From contig JAMLHH010000008.1 in the NCBI GenBank assembly GCA_023957215.1, forward strand, positions 31,886 to 95,885: 64,000 bases of DNA. Reading direction: 5' to 3'. Of the stretch, positions 63,971 to 64,000 are shown in pieces. The position numbers and the translations under genes were made by a program. Positions within the stretch are counted from its first letter, which is position 1. Every line of letters begins with the position of its first letter. Under the pieces are notes generated by a model. That model had not been told where the DNA came from, searched no databases, and worked only from the letters and a program-made list of their open reading frames with translations. This DNA comes from Chitinophagales bacterium (lineage in GTDB: Bacteria > Bacteroidota > Bacteroidia > Chitinophagales > JADIYW01).

Positions 63971-63998
63971 GAAGCCCCAAGAATGGTCTTGAGGCTTC
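63971..63998 (-). terminator. Hairpin at the right edge, probable terminator of a gene outside the window
   Basis: A 12-bp stem GAAGCCCCAAGA / TCTTGAGGCTTC (one mismatch) has a 4-nt loop. On the minus strand a T-rich stretch (TTTGTTTTT) follows at once, so it should end a leftward transcript whose gene lies beyond 64000. Confidence 0.7.
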
Positions 63999-64000
63999 AC

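Overview
The window is AT-rich chromosomal DNA of a Bacteroidota bacterium, most like the Saprospiria/Chitinophagia side of the phylum. The evidence is a GldJ gliding/secretion lipoprotein at the left edge, two proteins with type IX secretion (T9SS) C-terminal sorting tails, three TonB-dependent receptors with carboxypeptidase-like N-domains, a short RpoD that starts MRQLKI, Bacteroidota TAnnTTTG promoter boxes, and few clear Shine-Dalgarno sites. The species cannot be named from this sequence alone.

Layout. 1-7.7 kb: end of gldJ, a MarC-type membrane protein, an OmpA-like protein with five 81-bp calcium-repeat units, a ComEA-like HhH protein, an acyl-CoA dehydrogenase, a small NAD(P)-binding protein and dnaK, which has a cluster of GACA/TGTC inverted repeats upstream. 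7.7-16.3 kb: TonB receptor, rpoD, rpe plus a second TonB receptor, then a GT2/STELLO-like glycosyltransferase pair. 16.3-23 kb: a histidine kinase/OmpR regulator pair, a small membrane protein, a tightly coupled mazG-galT-galK operon and a lipoprotein esterase. 23-30.5 kb: recG, rplU-rpmA, a very large multi-membrane NtrY-like kinase and a beta-barrel protein. 30.6-36.2 kb: a Gly-rich T9SS surface protein broken by a frameshift, a trans-sulfuration enzyme, a lipoprotein and recO. 36.2-49.3 kb: the pnt transhydrogenase operon ending in an elaborate hairpin, a deaminase, a secreted CocE-type hydrolase with its TonB receptor, an apparently exported HIRAN protein, a second trans-sulfuration enzyme, dihydroorotase and tRNA-Val(GAC).

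49.6-56.2 kb is an RND efflux operon: TolC-like channel, adaptor, pump, PII-like protein and DUF2892-like membrane protein. It has two apparent +1-base frameshifts at A-runs (the channel's C-terminus and the adaptor's signal peptide), and a heptanucleotide repeat array fills the adaptor-pump gap. 56.3-63.4 kb holds transporters (an Atg22-like MFS, DedA, a ChaA-like antiporter and a Kef-type antiporter) with a LytS/LytR-type pair on the same strand. The right edge carries a transposase C-terminal remnant and a strong hairpin.

Most of the window is ordinary housekeeping and envelope biology. No complete new defence or mobile system is visible. The most unusual parts are the exported HIRAN protein, the heptamer array and frameshifts of the efflux operon, the structured RNA after pntB, the dnaK upstream repeats and the Gly-rich T9SS protein. 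Functions are assigned from recognised motifs and were not checked by database search.
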